From: Qipengyuania sp. SS22
GTDB taxonomy: Bacteria; Pseudomonadota; Alphaproteobacteria; Sphingomonadales; Sphingomonadaceae
Assembly: GCF_025736935.1 (NCBI RefSeq)
Contig: NZ_CP107048.1
Coordinates: 2,555,501-2,619,500, forward strand
Length of the DNA stretch: 64,000 bases
Reading direction: 5' to 3'
Part shown: piece by piece, positions 35,107 through 43,107 of the stretch
Position numbering within the stretch: position 1 is the stretch's first letter
Layout: the number at the start of each line of letters is the position of its first letter
Position numbers and translations under genes: made by a program
The notes under the pieces: model-generated
Databases searched by the model: none
The model's input: only the letters and a program-made list of their open reading frames with translations
What the model was told of the DNA's origin: nothing

Positions 35107-36378
35107 ATGAAGGGCAAGCTCCGCTACTGGATCGTCGCATTGGTCGCGCTGGCGACCATCATCAATTACATCGACCGCGGCGCGCTGGCGGTGCTGTGGC
35201 CCGAGATTTCCGAAGAACTCGGGCTGACCAAGGTCGAATATGCGATCATCATCAACGTCTTCACCTTCGCCTATGCCTTCGGGCAGACGATCTTCGGCAA
35301 GATATTCGACTGGATCGGCGTGCGGCTGGGCTTTGTACTGGCCATCGCGGCATGGTCGCTCGCAACGATGCTCCATGCGGTCGCCAGCGGGCTGACCAGC
35401 TTCGCCGTATTCCGCGGGCTGCTGGGCGTCGCCGAGGCGGGCAATTGGCCCGGGGCGACCAAGGCCAATGCCGAATGGTTTCCGATCAACGAGCGGGCCC
35501 TCGCGCAAGGCATCTTCAATTCGGGCGCGGCAATCGGCGGGATCGTTTCCGCCCCGATCGTCGGGCTGCTGTTCGTCTTCCTCGGCTCGTGGCAGGCGAC
35601 TTTCATCGCCATCGGCGTGTTGGGCCTGCTGTGGCTGTTGCCCTGGCTGATCGTCTACAAGAGCGGACCCGAAGCGCACCCCTGGATCAGCGAGGAAGAG
35701 CGTCAGTTCATCCTCACCGGCCAGCGCAACAAGGATGTCGGCGAGGTTGCCGATTATGCCCCGGGCTCGGGCGAGATCCTCTCGCGCAAGGAAAGCTGGG
35801 GCGTGATCATGGCGTCCTTCTTCCTCGATCCGATCTGGTGGCTGTTTGTCGGCTGGCTGCCGCTCTATCTCTACGAAACATACGGCTTCGGGGTCGAAGA
35901 AATCGCCACTTATGCTGCGGTCCCCTATGTCGGCGCCATGTTCGGTGCCTGGTTCGGCGGACTGCTGGCGCAGAACCGTATCAAGGCGGGCTGGACGGTC
36001 AATCGCACGCGCAAATCGGTGATCGGCCTTGGCGGGTTGATCATGCTGGTCGCGCTGCTGGCCACGACGCAGGCGGCCACGCCGTTGATCGCCGTGCTGT
36101 TGATGGCGGTCATCCTGTTCGGTTTCCAGACCGCGGTGGGCAATATCCAGACGCTGCCGAGCGATTTCTACAGTGGCGCTTCGGTGGGGACGCTGGCGGG
36201 TTATGCCGGCACCGCTGCCAAGCTCGCCGTCGTCGGCCTCAACTTCCTGATCCCGATCATCACCGTGGACAGCTATGCGCCGGCCTTCGTCGTCGGCGCG
36301 GGGCTCGCGATCATGACCGTGCTTTCCGTGCTCGTACTGTGCCCGGAAATCAAACCTCTCAAACCCAGATCCGCCTAG
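35107..36378 (+). CDS. MFS transporter, hexuronate/ACS family
   Basis: A 423-residue 12-helix major facilitator. The N-half has INYIDRGALAVLWPEISEEL, AYAFGQTIFGKIFDWIGVRLG (the inter-helix 2-3 loop motif) and GVAEAGNWPGATKANAEWFP, strongly like ExuT-type anion:cation symporters. It should import DEH or other unsaturated uronates across the inner membrane. I place the start at ATG 35107 (MKGKLRYWIV); a GTG at 35104 is adjacent. Frames beginning at 35029 overlap kdgF. Confidence 0.92.
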   Translation: MKGKLRYWIVALVALATIINYIDRGALAVLWPEISEELGLTKVEYAIIINVFTFAYAFGQTIFGKIFDWIGVRLGFVLAIAAWSLATMLHAVASGLTSFAVFRGLLGVAEAGNWPGATKANAEWFPINERALAQGIFNSGAAIGGIVSAPIVGLLFVFLGSWQATFIAIGVLGLLWLLPWLIVYKSGPEAHPWISEEERQFILTGQRNKDVGEVADYAPGSGEILSRKESWGVIMASFFLDPIWWLFVGWLPLYLYETYGFGVEEIATYAAVPYVGAMFGAWFGGLLAQNRIKAGWTVNRTRKSVIGLGGLIMLVALLATTQAATPLIAVLLMAVILFGFQTAVGNIQTLPSDFYSGASVGTLAGYAGTAAKLAVVGLNFLIPIITVDSYAPAFVVGAGLAIMTVLSVLVLCPEIKPLKPRSA

Positions 36379-36409
36379 CGCGGCCAACCCAAAGACGGGG
36401 ACAAATCAC

Positions 36410-37165
36410 ATGAAATTCCAAGGCAAAACCGCAATTGTCACCGGTGGCAGCCGCGATATCGGCCGGGCCATCTCGGTCAAACTGGCCAGTGAAGGCGCCA
36501 ATGTCGTCGTCAATTACTTCAGCAATGAAGGCGATGCCGATGCCACGCTGGCAGCGATCGAGGCCGCTGGCGGCGGCAAGGCGATCAAGGTCCGTGCCGA
36601 CGTGACCAAGCCCGATGACGTCGCCAAGCTGGTGGCGGCTGCGACCGATGCGTTCGGCGAAGGGATCGACATTCTCGTCAACAATGCCGGCGGGCTGGTC
36701 GCGCGCAAGCCGCTTGCCGAGATGGACGAGGAGTTTTTCAACCACGTCATGCAGCTCAATTTGACCTCGACCTTCCTCGCGACCAAGGCTGCGGCCGAGC
36801 ACATGGGTGAAGGCGGCGCGATCGTCAATCTCGCCTCGCTCGCAGGCCGCGATGGCGGCGGCGGTGGTGCCGCGGCCTATGCGACCTCGAAGGGCGCGGT
36901 GATGACCTTCACTCGCGCGATGGCGAAGGAACTGGGTCCCAGGGGAATCCGTGTGAATGCCCTGTGCCCGGGAATGATTGCGACGGCCTTCCACGACAAG
37001 TTCACCCCCGATGCCGCGCGCGAAAACGTCGCCAATTCGACCCCGCTGCGCCGTCAGGGCCGGGCGGAAGAAGCCGCGGATGCGGTCGCCTATCTCGCGT
37101 CGGACGAGGCGTCGTTCATCAATGGTGCGAATGTCGATATCAACGGCGGCCTCGGCTTCTCCTGA
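36410..37165 (+). CDS. SDR, probable DEH reductase
   Basis: A 251-residue classical short-chain dehydrogenase: cofactor motif VTGGSRDIGRAI, NNAG at about residue 88, catalytic Ser in VNLASLAGRDGG, Tyr-x-x-x-Lys in AAYATSKGAVM, and a C-terminal FINGANVDINGGLGFS. In alginate pathways such enzymes reduce DEH to 2-keto-3-deoxy-D-gluconate (KDG) with NAD(P)H. The assignment is by position between the uronate transporter and KDG kinase; the fold class is certain, the substrate inferred. All four catalytic residues are intact, unlike the SDR at 11224-12015. Confidence 0.85.
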   Translation: MKFQGKTAIVTGGSRDIGRAISVKLASEGANVVVNYFSNEGDADATLAAIEAAGGGKAIKVRADVTKPDDVAKLVAAATDAFGEGIDILVNNAGGLVARKPLAEMDEEFFNHVMQLNLTSTFLATKAAAEHMGEGGAIVNLASLAGRDGGGGGAAAYATSKGAVMTFTRAMAKELGPRGIRVNALCPGMIATAFHDKFTPDAARENVANSTPLRRQGRAEEAADAVAYLASDEASFINGANVDINGGLGFS

Positions 37166-37189
37166 GCGCCGCGCAAGTCGGGATCCACG

Positions 37190-38077
37190 ATGACCACTTT
37201 CATCTTCGGCGAGGCAATGCTGGAGTATCACAGCCATGGCGGAGCAGGGCTTCGCTATGGCGGTGATACACTCAACACGGCGATCCATCTCGCGCGTGCG
37301 GGGCATGAGGTCGCTTATGTCACCGCAGTCGGGACCGATCCGATCAGCGATGCGCTGGTCGCGGCATGGGCGGCCGAGGGTATCGATACGCGCCATGTCC
37401 TGCGCCACCCCGATCGCAATCCCGGCATCTATGCGATCCATTTGGACGAGCATGGCGAACGCAGCTTCCTCTACTGGCGCGACCGCAGCGCCGCGCGGGA
37501 AATGTTCGCGCTTCCGGGAATGGCAGAGGCGCTTGAGGCGGCGGCTTCGGCCCGGCTCGTCTATTTCAGCCTGATCTCGCTCGCGATTGTCGACGATGCG
37601 GGGCGCGATGCGCTGATTACGCTGGGGGGCCAACGCAAACGAGCGCGGCAGGCGGTCGCCTATGACAGCAATTTCCGGCCCAATCTGTGGCCGGACCATG
37701 CAACCGCCGCCGCCATATCGCAGCGCGCCGTGCACAATTGCACCATCGGCCTGCCGACCAACACGGATGAGCGTGACCTATGGGGCTCGGACGAAGGGGA
37801 AGGCGCCATCGCAAGCCGCTGGGCGGCCGGCGGGTGCGATCTGGTCGCGGTGAAGGCGGCAGAGAAGGGCTGCGTGCTATCGACCTCGGAGGCGGGAGAG
37901 CCCGAGATCATTGCCGCAGTGCCAACCGATGTGGTCGATTCGAGCGGGGCAGGCGATGCCTTCAACGGCGGCTTCCTCGATGGCTGGCTGAGAGGCAAGG
38001 CGGTCGGCGAATGTGTGGAATCGGGCCAACAAAAGGCGCGGGAAACGCTCGCGCACAGGGGTGCGATCCTGCTCTGA
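37190..38077 (+). CDS. kdgK: 2-keto-3-deoxygluconate kinase
   Basis: A 295-residue PfkB/ribokinase-family sugar kinase. The N-terminal FGEAMLEYHSHGGAGLRYGGDTL gives the substrate glycines, and the C-terminal VVDSSGAGDAFNGGFLDGWL holds the anion-hole GAGD with the catalytic Asp. It phosphorylates KDG to KDPG, which an aldolase (not in this window) would split to pyruvate and glyceraldehyde-3-phosphate. It is the last gene of the alginate unit, 24 nt after the reductase. Confidence 0.92.
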   Translation: MTTFIFGEAMLEYHSHGGAGLRYGGDTLNTAIHLARAGHEVAYVTAVGTDPISDALVAAWAAEGIDTRHVLRHPDRNPGIYAIHLDEHGERSFLYWRDRSAAREMFALPGMAEALEAAASARLVYFSLISLAIVDDAGRDALITLGGQRKRARQAVAYDSNFRPNLWPDHATAAAISQRAVHNCTIGLPTNTDERDLWGSDEGEGAIASRWAAGGCDLVAVKAAEKGCVLSTSEAGEPEIIAAVPTDVVDSSGAGDAFNGGFLDGWLRGKAVGECVESGQQKARETLAHRGAILL

Positions 38078-38101
38078 GCGGGAACTCTTGGAATACTTTC
38101 T

Positions 38102-38251
38102 TTGACCGACCTCAATCGGTCGCTGCGTAGCGTGGAGACGCTGAGCGACGTGCGCCGCATCGTCACCCCGTCGAGTCTTGACGGAATAGAGGTCGAGGTC
38201 TGGGTGGCCGTGCCGCCCGATTATCTCTTAGGCCCCATCCGATCGTACTAA
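38102..38251 (+). CDS. possible small ORF or gene remnant (49 aa)
   Basis: In the 217-nt gap after kdgK, a frame from TTG 38102 to TAA 38249-38251 encodes 49 residues (TDLNRSLRSVETLSDVRRIV and on to AVPPDYLLGPIRSY) with clearly GC-rich third positions, like real genes here. There is no strong ribosome-binding site and I recognise no family. It may be a small protein, or the broken end of a gene lost when the neighbouring loci were joined. Confidence 0.35.
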   Translation: MTDLNRSLRSVETLSDVRRIVTPSSLDGIEVEVWVAVPPDYLLGPIRSY

Positions 38252-38294
38252 AGTCGATACGGCCAAATGGCGCCAGTCGTGCTATCCTGGCCCG

Positions 38295-40157
38295 ATGGTC
38301 AGCGAGCTGAGCGATATCCGGTCTTTTCTCGAGCACACGGCCCCGTTCGACGCACTCGACCGCGACACGCTGGTCTCTGCCGTACGCCGGGTGACGGTTC
38401 GCTATTACCGGTCGGGCGAGGAAATCCTGGCCAGCGGCGGACACAATGAACATCTCTATGTCGTCCGTTCGGGATCGGTCGAACTGCGGCTTGCTGGAGA
38501 CGATCTGATGGCGCATCTCGATGCGGGAAGCTGCTTTGCCTTTCCCTCGCTTCTGCGCGAGGGCGAGGTGCGCAATACGACCGTCGCGCTGGAGGATACG
38601 CTCGCCTATCTTTTGCCGGGGGACCTTTTTCGCGAGCTGCGCCAGAAATCGACCCCCTTTCGTGAGTTCTTTGCCGAGAACGAGAGCGCGCGCATCCGCA
38701 ATGCCGTGCGCGACCTGAAAAGCAGGCATTCCAGCCTGCTGGGGCAGCGCAGTATCGGGGAACTCCTCACGCATCGCCGACCGGTCTCGTGCAATCCGGA
38801 TACGCTTGTTTCGGATGCCGCCACGCTGATGAGCCATCACGATGTGAGCACGCTGGCCATTTGCACCACCGAAAAGCTTGTCGGGATCTTCACCGATAAG
38901 GATTTGCGCAACCGGGTGGTCGCCACGGGGCGCAGTTTCGATACGCCTGTCAGCGCCGTGATGACCTCGGCGCCATGCACATTGCCCGAAAGTGCGACTA
39001 TTTCGGAGGCGATGGCCATGATGGCGGCCGGGGGTTTCCGCCACATACCCGTGCTCGGCCCGGGCGGTGAACTGCTCGCCATTCTGAGCGCGACCGACAT
39101 CCTGGCCCATCTCGGCGACAGCGCGATCGATACGGGAATGCTCGTCGCACGCGCGGCAACGCCGGGGGCGCTGGTTGCTGCAGCCGAGCGTATTCCCGAA
39201 GGTTTCACACGGATGGATGCGGGCGGGTTTCACGCCGAGCATACCATGCGTTTCACCTCCGCGCTGGGCGAGGCAGTGCACCGCCGGGCGGCAGAGCTGG
39301 CGGAGGCTGAGCTTGGTCCCCCTCCGGTCCCCTATGCGCTGATGGTGTTCGGCTCGCTTGCGCGGGGCGAACAATTGGTCGGGTCCGACCAGGACAATGG
39401 CCTGGTAATCGACGACCGGGTCGACGCGGCCGGAAGAGCCTATTTCGAGGCGCTGGGCACGCGCATATCCGATACGCTGCATCAGGCGGGCTTCGTTTAC
39501 TGCAATGGCGGGATCATGGCTCGCAATGCCGACCAGCGGCTGACCTTGGGCGAGTGGCAATCGCGGTACGACGACTGGATCGACAATCCCGACGAGGACA
39601 AGATCCTGCGCGCGACGATCTTCTTCGACATGCGCGTGGTCCACGGGCGGCTCGAGGTGGAGCGCGATTTGCGCGACTATGTCCTCGGGAGAGTGGCGAG
39701 CAACCGGCTGTTCCTGAGTTACCTCGCGCGCGATGCGCAGCGCAGCCGCATCCCGCTCGGCATCTTCCGCAACCTCGTGCTGGAAAAGACCGCCGACGGC
39801 GCCAAGGGCTTCGATGCCAAGGCACAGGCGATCCTGCCGCTGATCGCCATCGCGCGCACTTTTGCCCTGTCCGAAGGCCTATCGGCAGTCGGCACGCTCG
39901 AACGGCTCGCTGCGCTGGCCGCAGCGGGACGCATGGCCAAGGGCGATGCAGAGAGCCTCAAGGACGCGTTCCTGCTCGTCAACGAGCTGCGGATCACCCA
40001 CCAGGCGGCACAGCTTCGCCGGGGCAAGGCGCCCGACAATGTGATTGCCCCCTCATCGCTGTCCCCGCTGGAGCGGGATTATCTCAAGGATGCCTTTTCC
40101 GTCATTCGCGGCGGGCTGGAATCGCTCAAGCGCAATCTGGCGGGCGGCATTGCGTGA
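38295..40157 (+). CDS. cNMP-CBS-DUF294 nucleotidyltransferase-like protein
   Basis: A 620-residue cytoplasmic protein. It has a cyclic-nucleotide-binding-like domain (about 5-130, YYRSGEEILASGGHNEHLYV), two CBS motifs (about 150-275, VSDAATLMSHHDVSTLAI and TISEAMAMMAAGGFRHIPVL) and a DUF294 nucleotidyltransferase-like domain with ALMVFGSLARGEQLVGSDQD. This G-S-x9-D-x-D pattern is related to GlnD uridylyltransferase. A C-terminal helical DUF294_C domain ends the protein. In many proteobacteria it precedes an exonuclease and the DUF4212/SSS transporter exactly as here, suggesting a role in regulating acetate or carboxylate uptake. The molecular activity is unproven. Confidence 0.88.
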   Translation: MVSELSDIRSFLEHTAPFDALDRDTLVSAVRRVTVRYYRSGEEILASGGHNEHLYVVRSGSVELRLAGDDLMAHLDAGSCFAFPSLLREGEVRNTTVALEDTLAYLLPGDLFRELRQKSTPFREFFAENESARIRNAVRDLKSRHSSLLGQRSIGELLTHRRPVSCNPDTLVSDAATLMSHHDVSTLAICTTEKLVGIFTDKDLRNRVVATGRSFDTPVSAVMTSAPCTLPESATISEAMAMMAAGGFRHIPVLGPGGELLAILSATDILAHLGDSAIDTGMLVARAATPGALVAAAERIPEGFTRMDAGGFHAEHTMRFTSALGEAVHRRAAELAEAELGPPPVPYALMVFGSLARGEQLVGSDQDNGLVIDDRVDAAGRAYFEALGTRISDTLHQAGFVYCNGGIMARNADQRLTLGEWQSRYDDWIDNPDEDKILRATIFFDMRVVHGRLEVERDLRDYVLGRVASNRLFLSYLARDAQRSRIPLGIFRNLVLEKTADGAKGFDAKAQAILPLIAIARTFALSEGLSAVGTLERLAALAAAGRMAKGDAESLKDAFLLVNELRITHQAAQLRRGKAPDNVIAPSSLSPLERDYLKDAFSVIRGGLESLKRNLAGGIA

Positions 40158-40824
40158 GGCGCTACGGTCGTGGCGTTTTGCGCGCGGCCTCAAGGCCTGC
40201 GCGGCCAAGGGCGATGCGCGGCTCGCGCATTATGCGCAGGCCGACTGGCCCGAAGCTGACACGCTCATCGGCGATGCATCCTTGCTCGCGCTCGATTTCG
40301 AGCTTGATGGTCTGTCGAGCAATGCGCATGTGCTGCAGGCCGGTTGGCTGGCGTTCGACGTGCGCGAAATCGATCTGGGCACTGCACAATCCTTCGACGT
40401 CAAAAGCGCTCGCAGGCTCGATGACGATGCGGTCGTGGTCCACGGGATCGGCGAGCAGCGGGCGCGTGCCGGGGATAGTCTCGACGGTGTCGTAGGCGAA
40501 TTGGTCGCGGCGCTCGCTGGTCGCATCATGGTTGCCCATAGTGCGTCGATCGAACGCGAGGTGATTGCCCGCGTGACCCGGGCGCGCTTCGGCCTTGCGC
40601 TCCCGGTTCGGTCGATCTGCACGCTGGCGCTCGAGCGCAGGCTCAATCCCAACCTCGTCGGCAGCGGGGCATATCGTCTCGCTGCAACCCGCGCGCGGTA
40701 CGGCCTGCCCGCCTACAGCCAGCATGATGCGCTGTCCGATGCGCTGGCGGCCGGCGAGCTGCTGCTCGCGCAGTTATCCCGCATGCCGAGGGACACCCGC
40801 CTCGGCCGTCTGGAAGCGCTCTAG
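40150..40824 (+). CDS. DEDD-type 3'-5' exonuclease (DnaQ-like)
   Basis: A 224-residue protein with the exonuclease fold: Exo I LLALDFELDGLSSN (D-x-E), Exo II IMVAHSASIEREV and Exo III AYSQHDALSDALAAGELLLAQ (H-x(4)-D). The frame has no ATG near the N-terminus; TTG at 40150 overlaps the end of the DUF294 gene by 8 nt and gives MREALRSWRFARGLKAC, the most plausible start. Homologues at this position accompany DUF294 proteins. The substrate (DNA, RNA or small nucleotide) is unknown. Confidence 0.82.
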   Translation: MREALRSWRFARGLKACAAKGDARLAHYAQADWPEADTLIGDASLLALDFELDGLSSNAHVLQAGWLAFDVREIDLGTAQSFDVKSARRLDDDAVVVHGIGEQRARAGDSLDGVVGELVAALAGRIMVAHSASIEREVIARVTRARFGLALPVRSICTLALERRLNPNLVGSGAYRLAATRARYGLPAYSQHDALSDALAAGELLLAQLSRMPRDTRLGRLEAL

Positions 40825-40940
40825 ACCCGCCCCCATTAGACTTATGTCGCGCTCGCCGTGTGTCTGCGCGCAGCATAGCCTCCCTTCGCAAAGCTTCCCA
40901 ATTCCTGGGCGCTTTGCACATATGAGAGGGAGGGGATGCC

Positions 40941-41219
40941 ATGTCCGACGAGAACGAAACCCATCAGACGAGCGAAGCGGAGGGCGCCTACTGGCGCGAC
41001 AATATCCGCCTGCTGGTCACGCTGATGGCGATCTGGTTCGCCTGTTCATTCGGCGCCGGAATCCTGTTCCGCGACTTCCTCGACCAGTTCATGGTCGGCG
41101 GATATCCGCTCGGCTTCTGGTTCGCCCAGCAGGGCTCGATCTACATCTTCATTGCTCTGATCTTCTACTACGTCGTCAAGATGAGGAAGCTCGAGCGCAA
41201 GTACGATCTCGACGATTGA
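40941..41219 (+). CDS. DUF4212 small subunit of a sodium/solute symporter
   Basis: A 92-residue protein with two membrane helices (about 25-47 LLVTLMAIWFACSFGAGILF and 58-82 WFAQQGSIYIFIALIFYYVV) and a charged C-terminus MRKLERKYDLDD. This is the DUF4212 small subunit that accompanies VC_2705-subfamily SSS transporters. It starts with a GGGAGGGG ribosome-binding site and ends 10 nt before the large subunit gene. Confidence 0.92.
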   Translation: MSDENETHQTSEAEGAYWRDNIRLLVTLMAIWFACSFGAGILFRDFLDQFMVGGYPLGFWFAQQGSIYIFIALIFYYVVKMRKLERKYDLDD

Positions 41220-41229
41220 GGAGGGGACG

Positions 41230-43005
41230 ATGGACACGCAAACTCTGATCTATCTCTTCGTCGGCGCCAGCTTCGCCCTCTACATCGGCATTGCCCTGTG
41301 GAGCAGGGCAGGTTCGACGAAGGAATTCTACGTCGCCGGCGGCGGGGTCAACCCGGTCGTCAACGGCATGGCGACCGCCGCCGACTGGATGAGCGCGGCA
41401 AGCTTCATCTCGATGGCTGGCCTCATCGCATTCCTCGGCTATGACGGGTCGGTCTACCTGATGGGCTGGACCGGCGGATACGTCATGCTGGCGCTGCTAT
41501 TGGCGCCGTACCTGCGCAAGTTCGGACAGTTTACCGTGCCCGATTTTATTGGCACGCGGTATTATTCCAACGCAGCGCGGGTGGTCGCGGTGATCTGCCT
41601 GATCTTCATCAGCTTCACCTACATCGCGGGGCAGATGCGCGGTGTGGGAATCGTGTTCTCGCGCTTCCTCGACGTGGACATCACCATGGGCGTGATCATC
41701 GGGATGGGGATCGTCTTCGTTTACGCCGTGCTCGGCGGGATGAAGGGCATCACCTATACGCAGGTCGCGCAATATTGCGTGCTGATCTTCGCATATATGG
41801 TGCCGGCCTTCTTCCTCAGCTTCATGATCACGGGCAACCCGATTCCGCAATTCGGCCTCGGTAGCGAGATCAACGACGGGTCGGGGCTATACGTGCTCCA
41901 GAAACTCAATCTGGTGCTCACCGATCTCGGTTTCGGCGAATATACCGACGGGTCGAAGAGCATGGTGGATGTGTTCTGCATCACGCTGGCGCTAATGGTC
42001 GGGACCGCGGGTCTGCCGCATGTGATTGTGCGGTTCTTTACCGTCCCCAAGGCGTCCGATGCTCGCAAGTCGGCCGGTTGGGCGCTGGTGTTCATCGCAC
42101 TGCTCTACACCACGGCGCCGGCCGTGGGTGCTTTCGCCCGCCTCAACTTCATCGATACGGTGAACGAGACGAGCTATTCGGAGGCACCCGGCTGGTTCAA
42201 GAACTGGGAGCGCAACGATCTCATCGCCTTCAAGGACAAGAACGGCGACGGTGTGATGCAATATCGCAGCGGGGCTGCCTTCGAAGGGGCACCCGCCTTT
42301 GGTGAAGGGACCGGGCCTTCGGGAGAACGCGTGGTCACCAACGCACCCGACGCCGACAGCGCGAACGAGGTCTATGTCGACCGGGACATCATGGTTCTTG
42401 CCAACCCGGAAATCGGCAATCTGCCGGGCTGGGTCATCGCGCTGGTCGCTGCCGGGGGTCTCGCCGCGGCTCTGTCGACCGCAGCCGGTCTGCTGCTGGT
42501 GATCTCCAGCTCGATCAGCCACGATCTGCTCAAGTCGACCTTCAAGCCCGACATAACGGAGAAAGGGGAATTGCGCGCGGCGCGTATCGCGGCGACCGCG
42601 GCGATCGTGGTTGCCGGCTATCTCGGCATCTACCCTCCGGGCTGGGTGGCACAGGTGGTGGCATTCGCCTTCGGGCTTGCTGCAGCCAGCCTGTTCCCCG
42701 CCATCTTCATGGGCATCTTTTCCAAACGGATGAACAAGGAAGGAGCGATTGCGGGCATGGTGACCGGCCTGGCCTTTACCTTCGGCTATATCTTCTACTT
42801 CAAGCTGGCCAATCCGGAGGCGAATGTAGCGGAGAACTGGCTGTTAGGAGTTTCGCCCGAAGGGATCGGTGTGGTCGGCATGGTGCTGAACTTCGTGATC
42901 GCCATCGTAGTCTCGAGGATGACGGCAAGCCCGCCGGTCGAGATCCGCAAGCTGGTGGATTCGATCCGCGTGCCGCGCGGTGCCGGAGATGCCCACGCAC
43001 ACTAG
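41230..43005 (+). CDS. SSS-family symporter, VC_2705 subfamily (acetate-type)
   Basis: A 591-residue sodium/solute symporter with about 13-14 helices: FYVAGGGVNPVVNGMATAADWMSAASFI, the SSS signature regions AVLGGMKGITYTQVAQY and GLPHVIVRFFTVPKASDAR, plus the ALVAAGGLAAALSTAAGLLL helix. An insertion of about 90 soluble residues (about 310-400, WFKNWERNDLIAFKDKNGDG) is typical of this subfamily. Together with DUF4212 it probably takes up acetate or short-chain carboxylates, supported by nearby acs. A terminator follows. Confidence 0.9.
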   Translation: MDTQTLIYLFVGASFALYIGIALWSRAGSTKEFYVAGGGVNPVVNGMATAADWMSAASFISMAGLIAFLGYDGSVYLMGWTGGYVMLALLLAPYLRKFGQFTVPDFIGTRYYSNAARVVAVICLIFISFTYIAGQMRGVGIVFSRFLDVDITMGVIIGMGIVFVYAVLGGMKGITYTQVAQYCVLIFAYMVPAFFLSFMITGNPIPQFGLGSEINDGSGLYVLQKLNLVLTDLGFGEYTDGSKSMVDVFCITLALMVGTAGLPHVIVRFFTVPKASDARKSAGWALVFIALLYTTAPAVGAFARLNFIDTVNETSYSEAPGWFKNWERNDLIAFKDKNGDGVMQYRSGAAFEGAPAFGEGTGPSGERVVTNAPDADSANEVYVDRDIMVLANPEIGNLPGWVIALVAAGGLAAALSTAAGLLLVISSSISHDLLKSTFKPDITEKGELRAARIAATAAIVVAGYLGIYPPGWVAQVVAFAFGLAAASLFPAIFMGIFSKRMNKEGAIAGMVTGLAFTFGYIFYFKLANPEANVAENWLLGVSPEGIGVVGMVLNFVIAIVVSRMTASPPVEIRKLVDSIRVPRGAGDAHAH

Positions 43006-43028
43006 GGCCTATCGGGCCGGTCGCAGGG

Positions 43029-43060
43029 AAGGGCGGTGCTGCCGGGCGCCGCCCTTTCTT
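43029..43060 (+). terminator. intrinsic terminator after the symporter
   Basis: AAGGGCGG (43029-43036) pairs with CCGCCCTT (43049-43056) around a 12-nt loop and is followed by TCTT. It lies 24 nt after the symporter stop and separates it from the kinase gene. Confidence 0.8.
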
Positions 43061-43107
43061 GCATGAAGCGCCAGTTGCGATAGTCTGGTACACGGAGGGA
43101 GACAGCC

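Noticed and set aside
25966..38251. tRNA-Ser beside the alginate locus suggesting a genomic island
   Set aside because: No integrase, no repeat of the tRNA 3' end at the far side, and base composition and codon use look like the neighbours.
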